15,864 bases of DNA. It comes from Caldilineaceae bacterium (GTDB taxonomy: Bacteria; Chloroflexota; Anaerolineae; Caldilineales; Caldilineaceae). A program made the translations under genes and the position numbers. Location of the stretch: assembly GCA_019637645.1 (NCBI GenBank), contig JAHBVH010000117.1:1-15864 (forward strand). The letters are read 5' to 3'. Positions 6,855 to 14,960 of the stretch are shown one piece after another. The notes beneath the pieces were generated by a model that saw nothing but the letters and a program-made list of their open reading frames with translations, ran no database searches and had not been told where the DNA came from. Each line of letters begins with the position of its first letter. The stretch's first letter is position 1.

Positions 6855-7547
6855 TTATTGGGTGATCTTAAAACAATAACCGATGCCACGCACGGTCTTT
6901 AGATAGCTGGGCTTGGAAGGGTTCGGCTCGATACATTCGCGCAGCCAGCGGATGTGGACATCTAAGGTGCGTGTATCCTCCACATAGGACGTATCCCACA
7001 CCTGTTCCATCAAGTGACGACGCTTGATGACCTCACCGTGCTGATTCATAAATAATTTGAGCAAGGCGCACTGCTTGGGTGTCATGGGATAGCGACCATT
7101 GGGCGTCATCACCGTGCGGGTGGCAAGATCCAGCGTAATCGGCCCACAGTAGAGTTTATGTTCGTTCCGCTGCGCCTGGAGTTGCCCCACTGTCTGCCAG
7201 ATCGCCCGCGTGGCCAAAGGTAGCTTAATCAAGCCATCAAACTTGAATTCACCCATAACCGGCAGTTGATTGCCCACCGCCAAGATCGCCACCGAGGGCA
7301 GGCGGTAGCGCACGGTTTCACAAAAGCGGAGGCGACTAGCTGAACGCTGCTCCATCTCGACCCAGAGGGTGGCGGGCGGCTGCGTACCGATCAAGTGCAA
7401 TGCAGACTTTTGATTGGTCATCACCGTAAAGGTAATGGGCGCTGATTCGCTAGCTGCCGCCGTTGGGTTTGGTTGCTCGAATAATGTCTGTAAGTCAGCG
7501 GCAACCCTATTTTTGCGACCTACATACAAAATTCGTAGTTCGTTCAA
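6855..7547 (-). CDS. OmpR/PhoB-type winged-helix regulator with degenerate receiver
   Basis: A 230-residue DNA-binding regulator. The C-terminal half (about 134-228) is a clear OmpR/PhoB winged helix: GPITLDLATRTV, then MTPKQCALLKLFMNQHGEVIKRRHLMEQVW (155-184), TRTLDVHIRWLRECIEP (192-208) and YLKTVRGIGYCF (215-226). The N-terminal half is receiver-like, starting with RILYVGRKNR and containing LIKLP (106-110) at the position of the conserved Lys-Pro loop. The paired acidic residues after the first strand are replaced (VGRK) and the phospho-acceptor position appears to be Glu64 (LWVEME). It is therefore probably not phosphorylated in the usual way, and no histidine kinase gene is adjacent. The start is TTG (7547-7545), supported by AGAAGGA about five bases upstream. 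Its own promoter lies at 7596-7624. The targets cannot be deduced. Confidence 0.88.
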   Translation of the reverse strand: MNELRILYVGRKNRVAADLQTLFEQPNPTAAASESAPITFTVMTNQKSALHLIGTQPPATLWVEMEQRSASRLRFCETVRYRLPSVAILAVGNQLPVMGEFKFDGLIKLPLATRAIWQTVGQLQAQRNEHKLYCGPITLDLATRTVMTPNGRYPMTPKQCALLKLFMNQHGEVIKRRHLMEQVWDTSYVEDTRTLDVHIRWLRECIEPNPSKPSYLKTVRGIGYCFKITQ

Positions 7548-7595
7548 AGGTATCCTTCTTGCTGTTGTGGGTAGAGGAATTACTGAGGTTTTTCC

Positions 7596-7624
7596 ATTAT
7601 ATACTAGACTAAAATTTTAGCCAA
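7596..7624 (-). promoter_or_regulatory. Promoter of the winged-helix regulator, with an overlapping palindrome
   Basis: On the minus strand, TTGGCT (7624-7619), a 17-base spacer and a consensus TATAAT (7601-7596). Transcription would start near 7589, about 42 bases before the TTG start codon. The perfect palindrome CTAAAATTTTAG (7609-7620) covers the end of the -35 and part of the spacer, a classic operator position, so repression or autoregulation is plausible. Confidence 0.75.
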
Positions 7625-7625
7625 T

Positions 7626-7711
7626 AAAAAGAGTGCGTACCCCATCAGGGGCGCTAGCACAAGGCGGAAAATCGATCCGCTTGCGCTTTGCCCGCTTTCA
7701 GGTACGCACTC
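7626..7711 (-). terminator. Large branched terminator after pepF
   Basis: Read on the minus strand, GAGTGCGTACC (7711-7701) pairs with GGTACGCACTC (7641-7631), followed by TTTTT (7630-7626). Inside the 11-bp outer stem sits a second stem of about 11 bp (7686-7657: GCGCAAG, CGGA against TCCG, CTTGTGC with one bulge and one G-U pair) and a small CCC/GGG hairpin near 7651-7641. The result is a three-way-junction-like fold ending in a T-run. It lies 54 bases past the pepF stop, and its T-run is one base from the -35 of the next gene's promoter. Confidence 0.8.
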
Positions 7712-7722
7712 CCTATAGAGAA

Positions 7723-7743
7723 CGGCGAGCCTGCCGCTCGCCG
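7723..7743 (-). repeat. GC-rich hairpin between pepF stop and its terminator
   Basis: CGGCGAGC (7723-7730), loop CTGCC, GCTCGCCG (7736-7743) forms a perfect 8-bp stem 21 bases after the pepF stop codon. There is no T-run after it on the minus strand. Together with the larger structure just beyond, it may protect the 3' end of the pepF mRNA. Confidence 0.55.
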
Positions 7744-7764
7744 CTTTGCTGCTGCGGTGTATAG

Positions 7765-9567
7765 TTAAATGGCGATAGTCTCTAATTCGTCGATCATATT
7801 GCGAATGACATCGAAACCACCCTGCCAGAAGGCTTTGCTCGTGATATCGATGTTCACCTCGCGCAGGATCTCTTCGGGCCGCGCCGAGCCACCATAGGCG
7901 AGCAACTTCATATACCCCGGCTTGAAGGCATCCCCTTCTTGTTGGTAGCGCCGGTAGAGCGACAGCACCAGCAGTTGACCAAAGCTATAGGCATAGCAGT
8001 AGAAGGGTGTATTATAAATGTGGGGAATGCTGACCCATTCATATTGAAACTCTGGCGCAATCTCTAGGCTGTCGCCAAATTGCTCCTTGAGATTTTCCAT
8101 ATAAAGGCCATACAATTCCTCGGGCGACCGGTTGTCCATGATGGCGGCATGGGCGGTGCGTTCAAAGTTGACAAAGAAGGCTTGGCGCATGACGGTGGCG
8201 TACATGTCATCCACCGCCGCGGCCAACAATTCCCGCCGTACTAGGGGCTCTTTCTCCACTGCCAAGAACTGTTCGGTGAGCAACATCTCGGCAAAGACTG
8301 AAGCTGTCTCGGCTAGAGGCAAGGTCGGATGTTGGGTCAACACCGAGTGCTCTTCGGCCAACATGCTGTGGATGGCATGGCCCAACTCATGGGCCAGCGT
8401 TGCAACATCGCGGACACGCCCCGTGTAGTTCATCAAGACCCACGGGGTGAGGGTAGGCAACACCGTGGCGCAAAAGGCCCCGCCCCGCTTGCCTTTGCGC
8501 ACTTCACTATCAATGTGATTCTGATCAAAAACGCGTTGGGCATGGCGTGCGATCTTCGGATGAAAATTGTTAAAGGTCTCCAAGACCATTGCAACGGCGT
8601 CACTGTACGCAATCTGGCGATCCGACGAGGCTAATGGGGCGTAAACATCATAGCGGCGCAGCTTTTCCACCCCCAACCAGCCCGCTTTTAGCCGGAAGTA
8701 GCGTTGGAAGATGCCCACATTGGCGCGGCTGACTTCCAAGAGAGCATCAACCGCGGCATCGGGAATGTCATTCGCAACATTGCGCACGGCAATCGGTGAG
8801 CCGTATTGGCGTAGGCCCACATGTTCGTTATACCAATCACGCACCCGGTTGACATAGATCTGAGCCAGGATATTGGCCTCTTGCCCATAGACACGGTACA
8901 GCTCTTGGTAGGCCGCGGCGCGGAGATCCCCATCGCGCGACTGGGCGTAGCTCATCAAGCCGTCACGGGTCAAGGTCTTGGTTTCGCCCTCCACCTCGAT
9001 CTTAAACTCCAGGCGGTTGGTCAACATCGAGTAGAGCGTCATCAAGGCATCAATGCCATTGGCATCTTTGGTGTTGATCAACTGCTCTGACTTTTCTTCT
9101 AAGGTATAGGGCTTGGTGCGGCGTAGATCCTGGAGATAGTGATGATAGTCGGGAAAGGTCGCTTCGCCTGGCAACAGGGCCGCGGCTTCGTCGTCATCCA
9201 AGCTTTTCCACCACAGATCAAAGAAGAGCGTCCGATTTTGGACATCGGTCATCACTTGTTGGATACGATTGCGATAGGTGAGCGCCGACGATGACTGGGT
9301 ATCGGCAGAAAACCAGAGGCTGCCATAAGCCGCTAGCATATAGACATGACTGACCAGCGCTTCATATTGGCCCATGGCCTCAATGAGCACACCCGGCTCC
9401 ATCTCGGGGTTTAGCTGTTCACGCCGGGCTACAAAGGCTTGCACCCGCTCTTCCAGTGATGCAAGTCTTTCGCTGATCACCTCTTCGCGCGCTTCGGGTA
9501 GGAGTTCCGCGAGATCCCAGCCCGATAATGCATACTCTTTCACCTTCACTGGGGATGCAATACCCAT
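7765..9567 (-). CDS. pepF: M3-family oligoendopeptidase F
   Basis: A cytoplasmic zinc metallopeptidase that cuts short peptides, typically about 7-17 residues in the family. The 600-residue length fits PepF/M3B. The zinc site is HELGH at 393-397 (H393, catalytic E394, H397) inside DVATLAHELGHAIHS, with the third ligand E420 in LPLAETASVFAEML. The downstream IPHIYNTPFYCYAYSFGQL stretch supplies the conserved His and Tyr of the substrate site. The N-terminal 150 or so residues are the helical PepF N-domain. The ATG start (9567-9565) is supported by AAAGGA (9580-9575) seven bases upstream. It follows acnA on the same strand after 149 bases of repeats and ends in a branched terminator. An ABC peptide importer lies just beyond acnA, so peptide uptake followed by PepF digestion is a reasonable but unproven link. 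Confidence 0.96.
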   Translation of the reverse strand: MGIASPVKVKEYALSGWDLAELLPEAREEVISERLASLEERVQAFVARREQLNPEMEPGVLIEAMGQYEALVSHVYMLAAYGSLWFSADTQSSSALTYRNRIQQVMTDVQNRTLFFDLWWKSLDDDEAAALLPGEATFPDYHHYLQDLRRTKPYTLEEKSEQLINTKDANGIDALMTLYSMLTNRLEFKIEVEGETKTLTRDGLMSYAQSRDGDLRAAAYQELYRVYGQEANILAQIYVNRVRDWYNEHVGLRQYGSPIAVRNVANDIPDAAVDALLEVSRANVGIFQRYFRLKAGWLGVEKLRRYDVYAPLASSDRQIAYSDAVAMVLETFNNFHPKIARHAQRVFDQNHIDSEVRKGKRGGAFCATVLPTLTPWVLMNYTGRVRDVATLAHELGHAIHSMLAEEHSVLTQHPTLPLAETASVFAEMLLTEQFLAVEKEPLVRRELLAAAVDDMYATVMRQAFFVNFERTAHAAIMDNRSPEELYGLYMENLKEQFGDSLEIAPEFQYEWVSIPHIYNTPFYCYAYSFGQLLVLSLYRRYQQEGDAFKPGYMKLLAYGGSARPEEILREVNIDITSKAFWQGGFDVIRNMIDELETIAI

Positions 9568-9617
9568 AGCTCTTTCCTTTATACACTAATACGCTGGTTG
9601 TACAACTTCCTGAATGG

Positions 9618-9660
9618 GAGCCTGGAGACCAGAGACTATCAATCTCGTTTCTCCAGGCTC
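9618..9660. repeat. Inverted repeat with 11-bp arms between acnA and pepF
   Basis: GAGCCTGGAGA (9618-9628) and TCTCCAGGCTC (9650-9660) are exact reverse complements around a 21-base loop. On the minus strand the stem follows the acnA stop by about 55 bases. No T-run follows. It may serve as an acnA 3' end or be a repeat element; the loop holds further AGAGAC/CTCGTTTC-like purine/pyrimidine tracts. Confidence 0.7.
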
Positions 9661-9677
9661 TCGTCTCCAATCTCTTC

Positions 9678-9719
9678 TCTGACTTCTGCCCTCTGACTTC
9701 TGCCCTCTGACTTCTGTCA
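9678..9719. repeat. Tandem 14-base repeat overlapping the acnA stop codon
   Basis: The unit TCTGACTTCTGCCC occurs at 9678 and 9692, with a third copy at 9706 that diverges after 11 bases (ending TCA). The last bases, TCA at 9717-9719, are the acnA stop codon (TGA) read on the minus strand, so the array touches or slightly enters the gene end. Confidence 0.85.
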
Positions 9720-12425
9720 GTTCTCCTGAGCTAAGCGGCGTAGCACGGTTTGCAAAATGCCACCGTTCTTATAGTAGTTGACTTCGACGGGCGTGTCGAT
9801 GCGGCTGACGACTTGAAATTCCGCTACAGCCCCGGCTTGGGAGGTGGCCCGCACGGTGTATGCCTGATTGGGTACCATAACATCCGTGAGACCCAAGATA
9901 TCAAAGGTTTCAAAGCCGCTCAAGCCCAGGCTACTGACATTCTGTCCATCTTTGAACTGGAGGGGCAACACCCCCATCCCTACCAAATTGCTGCGGTGAA
10001 TGCGCTCAAAGCTCTCGGCGATCACAGCGCGAACCCCTTGCAGCTGCGGCCCTTTGGCGGCCCAGTCACGGCTCGACCCCGTACCATATTCTTTCCCCGC
10101 CAGAATGACCAACGGGGTACCATCGTTGATATAGTTGACAGAAGCATCAAAGATCGTCATCTTCTGCATGGTGGGAATGTAGACCGTATCGCCCCCTTCT
10201 TCGCCATCCAACATTTGGTTCTTAATGCGGATATTGGCAAAGGTCCCACGCATCATGATCTCGTGGTTGCCACGGCGGCTGCCATAGCTGTTCCATTCAG
10301 AACGTTCTACCCCATGCTCCTCCAAATATTTCGCAGCGGGACTATTGCGCGCAATATCACCAGCCGGACTAATGTGATCCGTGGTGGTGCTGTCGGGCAT
10401 CACCGCCAAGACACGCGCCCCCACAATGGGGCTCACCGGCGGCACGTCGAGGGTAATGTCAAAGAAGGGTGGCCGCCGAATATAGGTGCTTTTAGCATCC
10501 CAATCAAATAGTTCACCGCCCGCCACCGGGATTTGGTTAAATTGCTCGTTGCCGTTGAAGACATTGGCATACTGTTCGCGATACATCGCGGGCTTGAGAC
10601 TTTGGCGGATGGCGCTTTGAATCTCGGCTTGGCTGGGCCAAATATCGCGCAGGTAGACCGGTTCGCCATTGGGATCATAGCCCAGCGGCTCGGTGTCAAG
10701 ATCGAGGTTAACCGTACCAGCAATGGCATAGGCCACCACCAGCGGCGGCGAGGCCAAGAAGTTGGCCCGTGCATCAGGGCTCACCCGCCCTTCAAAGTTG
10801 CGATTGCCACTGAGCACCGAAGCCGCGACGAGGTTGCCCTCTTTGATCGCTTGGCTGATGTGAGCCGGCAAAGGCCCACTGTTCCCAATACAGGTGGTAC
10901 AGCCATAGCCAACGGTGTGGAAATTCAGCGCTTCTAGATAGGGCGTCAAGCCAGCCTCGTTCAGATAGCGGGTCACGACTTGGCTACCCGGGGCCAAGCT
11001 GGTCTTTACCCAAGGTTTGACATCAAGACCCCGCTCGACGGCTTTCTTGGCCAGGAGGCCCGCGCCCACCATTACGCTCGGATTGCTGGTATTCGTACAA
11101 GAGGTAATCGCGGCAATTACCACGCTGCCATGGGTCAGCGTAAAGGTGCGACCATTGTGCTCAACGGGGACTTGGGTCTTGAGGTCATCGCTCGCTAGAC
11201 CAAAGCCACGGGGACCGACGGGCGCGGAGAGGGCCATATTCCAGTTCTTCTTCATTTGATCCAGATCGATACGATCTTGGGGCCGCTTGGGGCCTGCCAA
11301 CGCCGGTTTCACCGTGCCCATATCGAGTTCCAGCGTATCGCTAAATTCAGGTTCCGGCGTACTCGTCTCGTGGAAGAGCCCTTGCTCTTTGCAATAGCGG
11401 GCCACTAGTTCGACTTGCTCTTCGGTGCGCCCTGTGCCGATGAGATAGCGCAAGGTTTCCTCGTCAATGGGGAAGAAGCCGGTGGTAGCTCCATATTCGG
11501 GGGCCATATTGGCAATCGTGGCCCGGTCGGGGAGGCTCAATTTGGACATGCCAGGGCCATAGAATTCGACAAACTTGCCAACGACCCCCTTCTTGCGCAA
11601 CATTTCCGTCACGCGCAGCACGAGGTCGGTGGCGGTCGCGCCTTCGGGCAGCGCGCCGGTCAGCTTAAAGCCCACCACTTCGGGCAGCAACATATAGATC
11701 GGCTGCCCCAACATGACCGCTTCGGCTTCGATCCCACCGACACCCCAACCGAGAACGCCTAACCCATTGATCATGGTGGTGTGGCTATCGGTACCTACCA
11801 GTGAATCGGGATAGGCAATCGGCAAGCCGTTGTAGGGGGTCAGGTGGACAGCTGGAGCCAAATATTCTAGGTTGACTTGATGGACAATCCCCGTCGCGGG
11901 TGGCACGACGCGGAAGTTATCAAACGCCTCTTGGCCCCACTTGAGAAATTCATAGCGTTCGCGATTCCGTTCAAATTCGCGCTCGGCATTGTAAAAGAGC
12001 GCAAAGGCGCTGCCAAAGCGATCGACTTGTACACTATGGTCGATGACGAGATCAACCGGGACGAGCGGATTCACTTTGTTCGGATCGCCACCCAACTGCG
12101 CCATGGCGTTGCGCAAGGCGGCGAGATCGACCACACTGGGTACGCCGGTAAAGTCTTGCAAGACAACGCGCGCGGGCTTAAAGGGGATCTCGACCTTGCC
12201 AGCCGTCTCCGCATTCCACGTGGCAATGGTTTCCACCGATTCTTTGGTGATCTCAAAGCCGTCGGCCTGGCGTAGCGCAGCTTCTAGCAGCACCCGGATC
12301 GAAAAGGGGAGACGGCTGATCTTGGCAACGCCCGCTTTTTCTAACGCCGCAAGGCGGAAGATCACCGCTTCGCCGCTACCAGTGTCAAATGTACCTTTGG
12401 CACCAAAGAAATCTTGTATGGCCAT
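9717..12425 (-). CDS. acnA: Aconitate hydratase A (aconitase)
   Basis: Aconitase interconverts citrate and isocitrate in the TCA cycle through a [4Fe-4S] cluster. Starting at the ATG at 12425 gives 902 residues, the normal AcnA/IRP1-type length. An open stretch upstream could lengthen the frame by 67 codons but looks non-coding. The cluster ligands are C443 ([13 protein letters not shown]) and C509/C512 ([14 protein letters not shown]), with the 66- and 3-residue spacings of the family. Other landmarks are LQDFTGVP (89-96), DHSVQVD (129-135), [21 protein letters not shown] (211-231), [12 protein letters not shown], and the swivelling domain's [13 protein letters not shown] and [21 protein letters not shown] (12437-12432) is the ribosome binding site and sits in a hairpin loop. 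The upstream region carries a possible promoter and a long leader. Members of this family can moonlight as RNA-binding regulators; nothing here shows it. Confidence 0.98.
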   Translation of the reverse strand: MAIQDFFGAKGTFDTGSGEAVIFRLAALEKAGVAKISRLPFSIRVLLEAALRQADGFEITKESVETIATWNAETAGKVEIPFKPARVVLQDFTGVPSVVDLAALRNAMAQLGGDPNKVNPLVPVDLVIDHSVQVDRFGSAFALFYNAEREFERNRERYEFLKWGQEAFDNFRVVPPATGIVHQVNLEYLAPAVHLTPYNGLPIAYPDSLVGTDSHTTMINGLGVLGWGVGGIEAEAVMLGQPIYMLLPEVVGFKLTGALPEGATATDLVLRVTEMLRKKGVVGKFVEFYGPGMSKLSLPDRATIANMAPEYGATTGFFPIDEETLRYLIGTGRTEEQVELVARYCKEQGLFHETSTPEPEFSDTLELDMGTVKPALAGPKRPQDRIDLDQMKKNWNMALSAPVGPRGFGLASDDLKTQVPVEHNGRTFTLTHGSVVIAAITSCTNTSNPSVMVGAGLLAKKAVERGLDVKPWVKTSLAPGSQVVTRYLNEAGLTPYLEALNFHTVGYGCTTCIGNSGPLPAHISQAIKEGNLVAASVLSGNRNFEGRVSPDARANFLASPPLVVAYAIAGTVNLDLDTEPLGYDPNGEPVYLRDIWPSQAEIQSAIRQSLKPAMYREQYANVFNGNEQFNQIPVAGGELFDWDAKSTYIRRPPFFDITLDVPPVSPIVGARVLAVMPDSTTTDHISPAGDIARNSPAAKYLEEHGVERSEWNSYGSRRGNHEIMMRGTFANIRIKNQMLDGEEGGDTVYIPTMQKMTIFDASVNYINDGTPLVILAGKEYGTGSSRDWAAKGPQLQGVRAVIAESFERIHRSNLVGMGVLPLQFKDGQNVSSLGLSGFETFDILGLTDVMVPNQAYTVRATSQAGAVAEFQVVSRIDTPVEVNYYKNGGILQTVLRRLAQEN

Positions 12426-12442
12426 TGTGGTTCCTTTCCACA
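12426..12442 (-). promoter_or_regulatory. acnA: acnA ribosome binding site presented in a hairpin loop
   Basis: On the minus strand TGTGG (12442-12438) and CCACA (12430-12426) form a 5-bp stem whose seven-base loop is AAAGGAA, the Shine-Dalgarno sequence. The ATG begins with the next base, 12425. Whether the stem forms in cells and modulates initiation is inference. Confidence 0.55.
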
Positions 12443-12907
12443 GAGTGTAGGAGCTACGCAAGAAGCAGCTTTCACCGGGGCGTTCAGCTTGGTCGCAAGG
12501 ACCGCGTTGGTCTGGTGTTGCGTAAATCCTGAGAGTAAGGCAACGGCTTTGCCTTCTGATGCAGCAACAGTGAGGTAGCCAAGAGGGAATCGCTGAAAGC
12601 CCCTGCGGGTTGTTGCCAGGGAAATGCAACGTCCAGACAAAGGGCCATACCTCTATCCACTTGATCAGATGTAACCGCTACCGATAGCTATCGTTTATCT
12701 ATCCCACAATGATACCAGTTTTTAAGGTAAAGAGAGAAAAAGTTGGGGCTTTTGTTGCACAATCGCGCGGGAATCGCAGGCCCGCATACACAGAGGCGAG
12801 GAATTAGCTCGTGAAACATGGCACGAAGAAGAATAAGGTGAGAAACCTGCCAGGTTTGGCAAACCTGACAGGTTTTTGGGGATAGCTGCCCACCAGGCAC
12901 GGCCAAC
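12443..12907 (-). promoter_or_regulatory. Intergenic region upstream of acnA: possible promoter, operator and leader
   Basis: No gene recognised. On the minus strand an extended -10, TGGTATCAT (12717-12709), is the best promoter candidate, with no matching -35. It would give a leader of roughly 275 bases. The perfect palindrome CGATAGCTATCG (12682-12693) lies about 10-20 bases past the predicted start and could bind a regulator. In the leader, AAGGCAA (12537-12543) pairs with TTGCCTT (12549-12555), and GACC/GGTC-type stems are near 12500. Two overlapping open frames cross the leader but have poor start signals and no family features. Confidence 0.4.
12843..12875 (-). repeat. Double palindrome AAACCTGNCAGGTTT x2, downstream of the ABC ATPase gene
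   Basis: AAACCTGCCAGGTTT (12843-12857) and AAACCTGACAGGTTT (12861-12875) are separated by GGC. Each 15-mer is itself palindromic around its centre, and together they form a 15-bp stem with one mismatch. Lying 33 bases past the stop of the minus-strand ABC operon, it may end that transcript, although the minus strand shows only TTTCTC after the stem. The core is shared with the hairpin at 691-722. Confidence 0.75.
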
Positions 12908-13921
12908 CTAGATCCCTTCTAAGGTGATCTCGTTGGCAAAATGACAGGCAACCAGATGCTCCCCTTGTTCATCAACCGGCTGAAGCGGTGGGTAGGTGGT
13001 GGCACAGAGATCACGCCGGTAGGTACAGCGTGGGTAGAAATAGCAACCAGACGAAGCAAACGAGGGATCGGGGACTTCTCCTGTCAGAATGCGCGATTTG
13101 CCCCGGTAGCGCGGATGAGGCTTTGGCGAAGCACTTAGCAACGCTTCGGTATAGGGATGTTTGGGGGTCTTAAAGAGTGCCTTCGTCGGTGCGACCTCGA
13201 CCACGCGGCCAATATACATGACGGCGACCCGATCACAGATATGTTGCACCACGCCCAAATCGTGCGAGATAAAGAGGTAGGTTAAGCCTAGCTCATCTTG
13301 CAGGTCGTTGAGCAAGTTGAGAATCTGGGCTTGGATCGAGACATCTAGCGCCGATACCGGCTCGTCACAGATGACCAACTTGGGGTTGAGGGCCAGGGCC
13401 CGGGCAATCCCAATGCGTTGGCGCTGCCCACCAGAAAAGGCATGGGGATAGCGGATCATATACTCTGGCCGCAGTCCGACCGCTTCCATCAATTGGCTGA
13501 CCCGTTCTTCCAATGCCTTCCCCCGTGCTACCCCATTGACCAACAACGGCTCACCAATAATGTCGCGTACCCGTTGGCGTGGGTTCAAGGACGAATAGGG
13601 ATCTTGGAAGATCAGCTGGATGTTGCGCCGAGCGCGCTTCAGCTCTTCCTTCTCTAGCTTGGCAATATCGACCAGCTGCCCATCGCTCTGAAAGAGGATC
13701 TCGCCTGCGGTGGGCTGGATCGCGCGCAGGATCGATTTGGCGACGGTGGTCTTGCCACAGCCAGACTCGCCAACGAGCCCCAAGGTTTCGCCAGGGTTGA
13801 CGACAAAGCTCACATCATCGACGGCCTTGACCAACCCCACCGTACGGCGCAGAAAGCCCTTGGTGAGCGGATAATGTTTCTTGAGATTACGAACCTCAAG
13901 GATCGGTTGTAGATCACTCAT
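12908..13921 (-). CDS. Oligopeptide/dipeptide ABC transporter ATPase (OppF/DppF-like)
   Basis: The second ATPase subunit of a peptide-type (Opp/Dpp) ABC importer, which powers uptake at the inner face of the membrane. The 337-residue protein has Walker [10 protein letters not shown] (51-59), Q-loop Q106 in [12 protein letters not shown], signature FSGGQRQR (162-169), Walker B LVICDEP (182-188), D-loop SALD (190-193) and H220. LKKHYPL near the N-terminus and DPYSSLNPR are OppF/DppF features. The C-terminal oligopeptide-transporter extension contains GEVPDP (281-286) and cysteines C293, C299, C306 and C326, a pattern thought to bind an iron-sulfur cluster in related proteins. The ATG overlaps the upstream ATPase gene by 8 bases (ATGAGTGA) and has GGAGG five bases upstream, so the two genes are translationally coupled. 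It is the last gene of the operon. The substrate cannot be assigned. Confidence 0.95.
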   Translation of the reverse strand: MSDLQPILEVRNLKKHYPLTKGFLRRTVGLVKAVDDVSFVVNPGETLGLVGESGCGKTTVAKSILRAIQPTAGEILFQSDGQLVDIAKLEKEELKRARRNIQLIFQDPYSSLNPRQRVRDIIGEPLLVNGVARGKALEERVSQLMEAVGLRPEYMIRYPHAFSGGQRQRIGIARALALNPKLVICDEPVSALDVSIQAQILNLLNDLQDELGLTYLFISHDLGVVQHICDRVAVMYIGRVVEVAPTKALFKTPKHPYTEALLSASPKPHPRYRGKSRILTGEVPDPSFASSGCYFYPRCTYRRDLCATTYPPLQPVDEQGEHLVACHFANEITLEGI

Positions 13922-14930
13922 CGCGACCTCCCCAGAGAAAGCAGCGGACCCAATGGCCCGGTTTGGTTTCGATCAGCGGTGGTTCGGCGCGATCACAGAC
14001 GCCGGGCATGAACGCATCGCAACGCGAGGAGAAGCGGCACCCCGGGGGCAAGTTATAGGGGTCGGGGATCGAACCTTGGATCGAAGCCAAACGCTCCTTC
14101 ACCTCCTCTTCCACCATGGGAATGGATTTGAGCAGCGCGGTCGTATACGGATGCTGAGGATCATCAAAGAGATCCCAGACCGACGCTTGTTCTACCACTT
14201 TGCCCAGATACATCACCGCCACCTCATCGGCCATTTCGGCAATGACCCCCATATTATGGGTAATGATCAGAATCGCCATGCCCAACTCGGCTTGCAAGCT
14301 GCGCAACAGCTCTAGGATCTGCGCCTGGATGGTCACATCCAAGGCCGTGGTCGGCTCATCGGCAATGAGCACCATGGGGTTGCACGACAAGGCCATGGCG
14401 ATCATAGCGCGCTGACGCATCCCGCCCGATAGTTCAAAGGGATAGCTATCGACCCGTTGGGCCGCATTGGGAATCCCAACCAAGTCAAAAAGTTTGATCA
14501 CCCGTTCGCGGGCGGCTTGCTTGGAGATCTTTTCATGAAAGAGGATCGATTCGATGATCTGCCAGCCGACGGAATAGATGGGGGAAAAGGCCGTCATGGG
14601 TTCTTGAAAGATCATCGCCACATCTTTGCCACGCACTTGACGCAGCGCCTCACTGGTGGGAGCATACTCGACCAGGTTAATGGATTTGTCCGGTCGGTGG
14701 AGCAGAATCTCTCCGTCCACAATACGGCCACCGGCTCCTACAATCTGCAACACGGACTGCGCCGTGACACTCTTGCCGCAGCCAGACTCGCCAACCACAC
14801 CGAGGGTCTTCCCACGCCGTAGGGTCAGCGAGACATCATCGACAGCCCGCACCGTCCCTTCATCAAAGAAGAAATGGGTGCGTAGATTTTTGATTTCTAA
14901 AGCTAGATCAGCTTGGGTCATAGCGCTCAA
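13914..14930 (-). CDS. Oligopeptide/dipeptide ABC transporter ATPase (OppD/DppD-like)
   Basis: The first ATPase subunit of the peptide-type ABC importer and partner of the overlapping downstream ATPase. In 338 residues it has Walker A GESGCGKS (47-54), Q-loop Q109 in [12 protein letters not shown] (an OppD/DppD hallmark), signature LSGGMRQR (167-174), Walker B into D-loop DEPTTALD (191-198) and H225. The C-terminal extension contains GSIPDP (286-291) and cysteines C298, C304, C312 and C330, the OppD/DppD cysteine pattern. The TTG start at 14930 has GGAG (14942-14939) eight bases upstream; the ATG three codons later (14921) is the alternative but is 17 bases from that site. The permease gene ends 30 bases upstream, so the three genes form one operon transcribed from beyond the right edge. 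Confidence 0.95.
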   Translation of the reverse strand: MSAMTQADLALEIKNLRTHFFFDEGTVRAVDDVSLTLRRGKTLGVVGESGCGKSVTAQSVLQIVGAGGRIVDGEILLHRPDKSINLVEYAPTSEALRQVRGKDVAMIFQEPMTAFSPIYSVGWQIIESILFHEKISKQAARERVIKLFDLVGIPNAAQRVDSYPFELSGGMRQRAMIAMALSCNPMVLIADEPTTALDVTIQAQILELLRSLQAELGMAILIITHNMGVIAEMADEVAVMYLGKVVEQASVWDLFDDPQHPYTTALLKSIPMVEEEVKERLASIQGSIPDPYNLPPGCRFSSRCDAFMPGVCDRAEPPLIETKPGHWVRCFLWGGRDE

Positions 14931-14960
14931 TCGTTACTCTCCACTCGGTTTACTGCTGCA

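Noticed and set aside
9578..9605. Promoter for pepF: TTGTAC, 16 bases, TATAAA on the minus strand, with the palindrome GTTGTACAAC (9597-9606) at its -35.
   Set aside because: The -10 overlaps the pepF ribosome binding site, so a transcript from it would start at or after that site. The match is probably chance, and pepF may be read from acnA or from an unseen promoter.
12426..12629. 67-codon in-frame extension of aconitase upstream of the ATG at 12425.
   Set aside because: The ATG at 12425 has a good ribosome binding site, the resulting protein begins like known AcnA proteins and has their normal length, and the extension (rich in Cys, Arg and Pro) does not look like protein.
12362..12640. 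Overlapping 92-residue open frame across the acnA leader, and a shorter ATG frame near 12645.
   Set aside because: They overlap the acnA start in another frame, have poor or crowded start signals, and show no recognisable family features.
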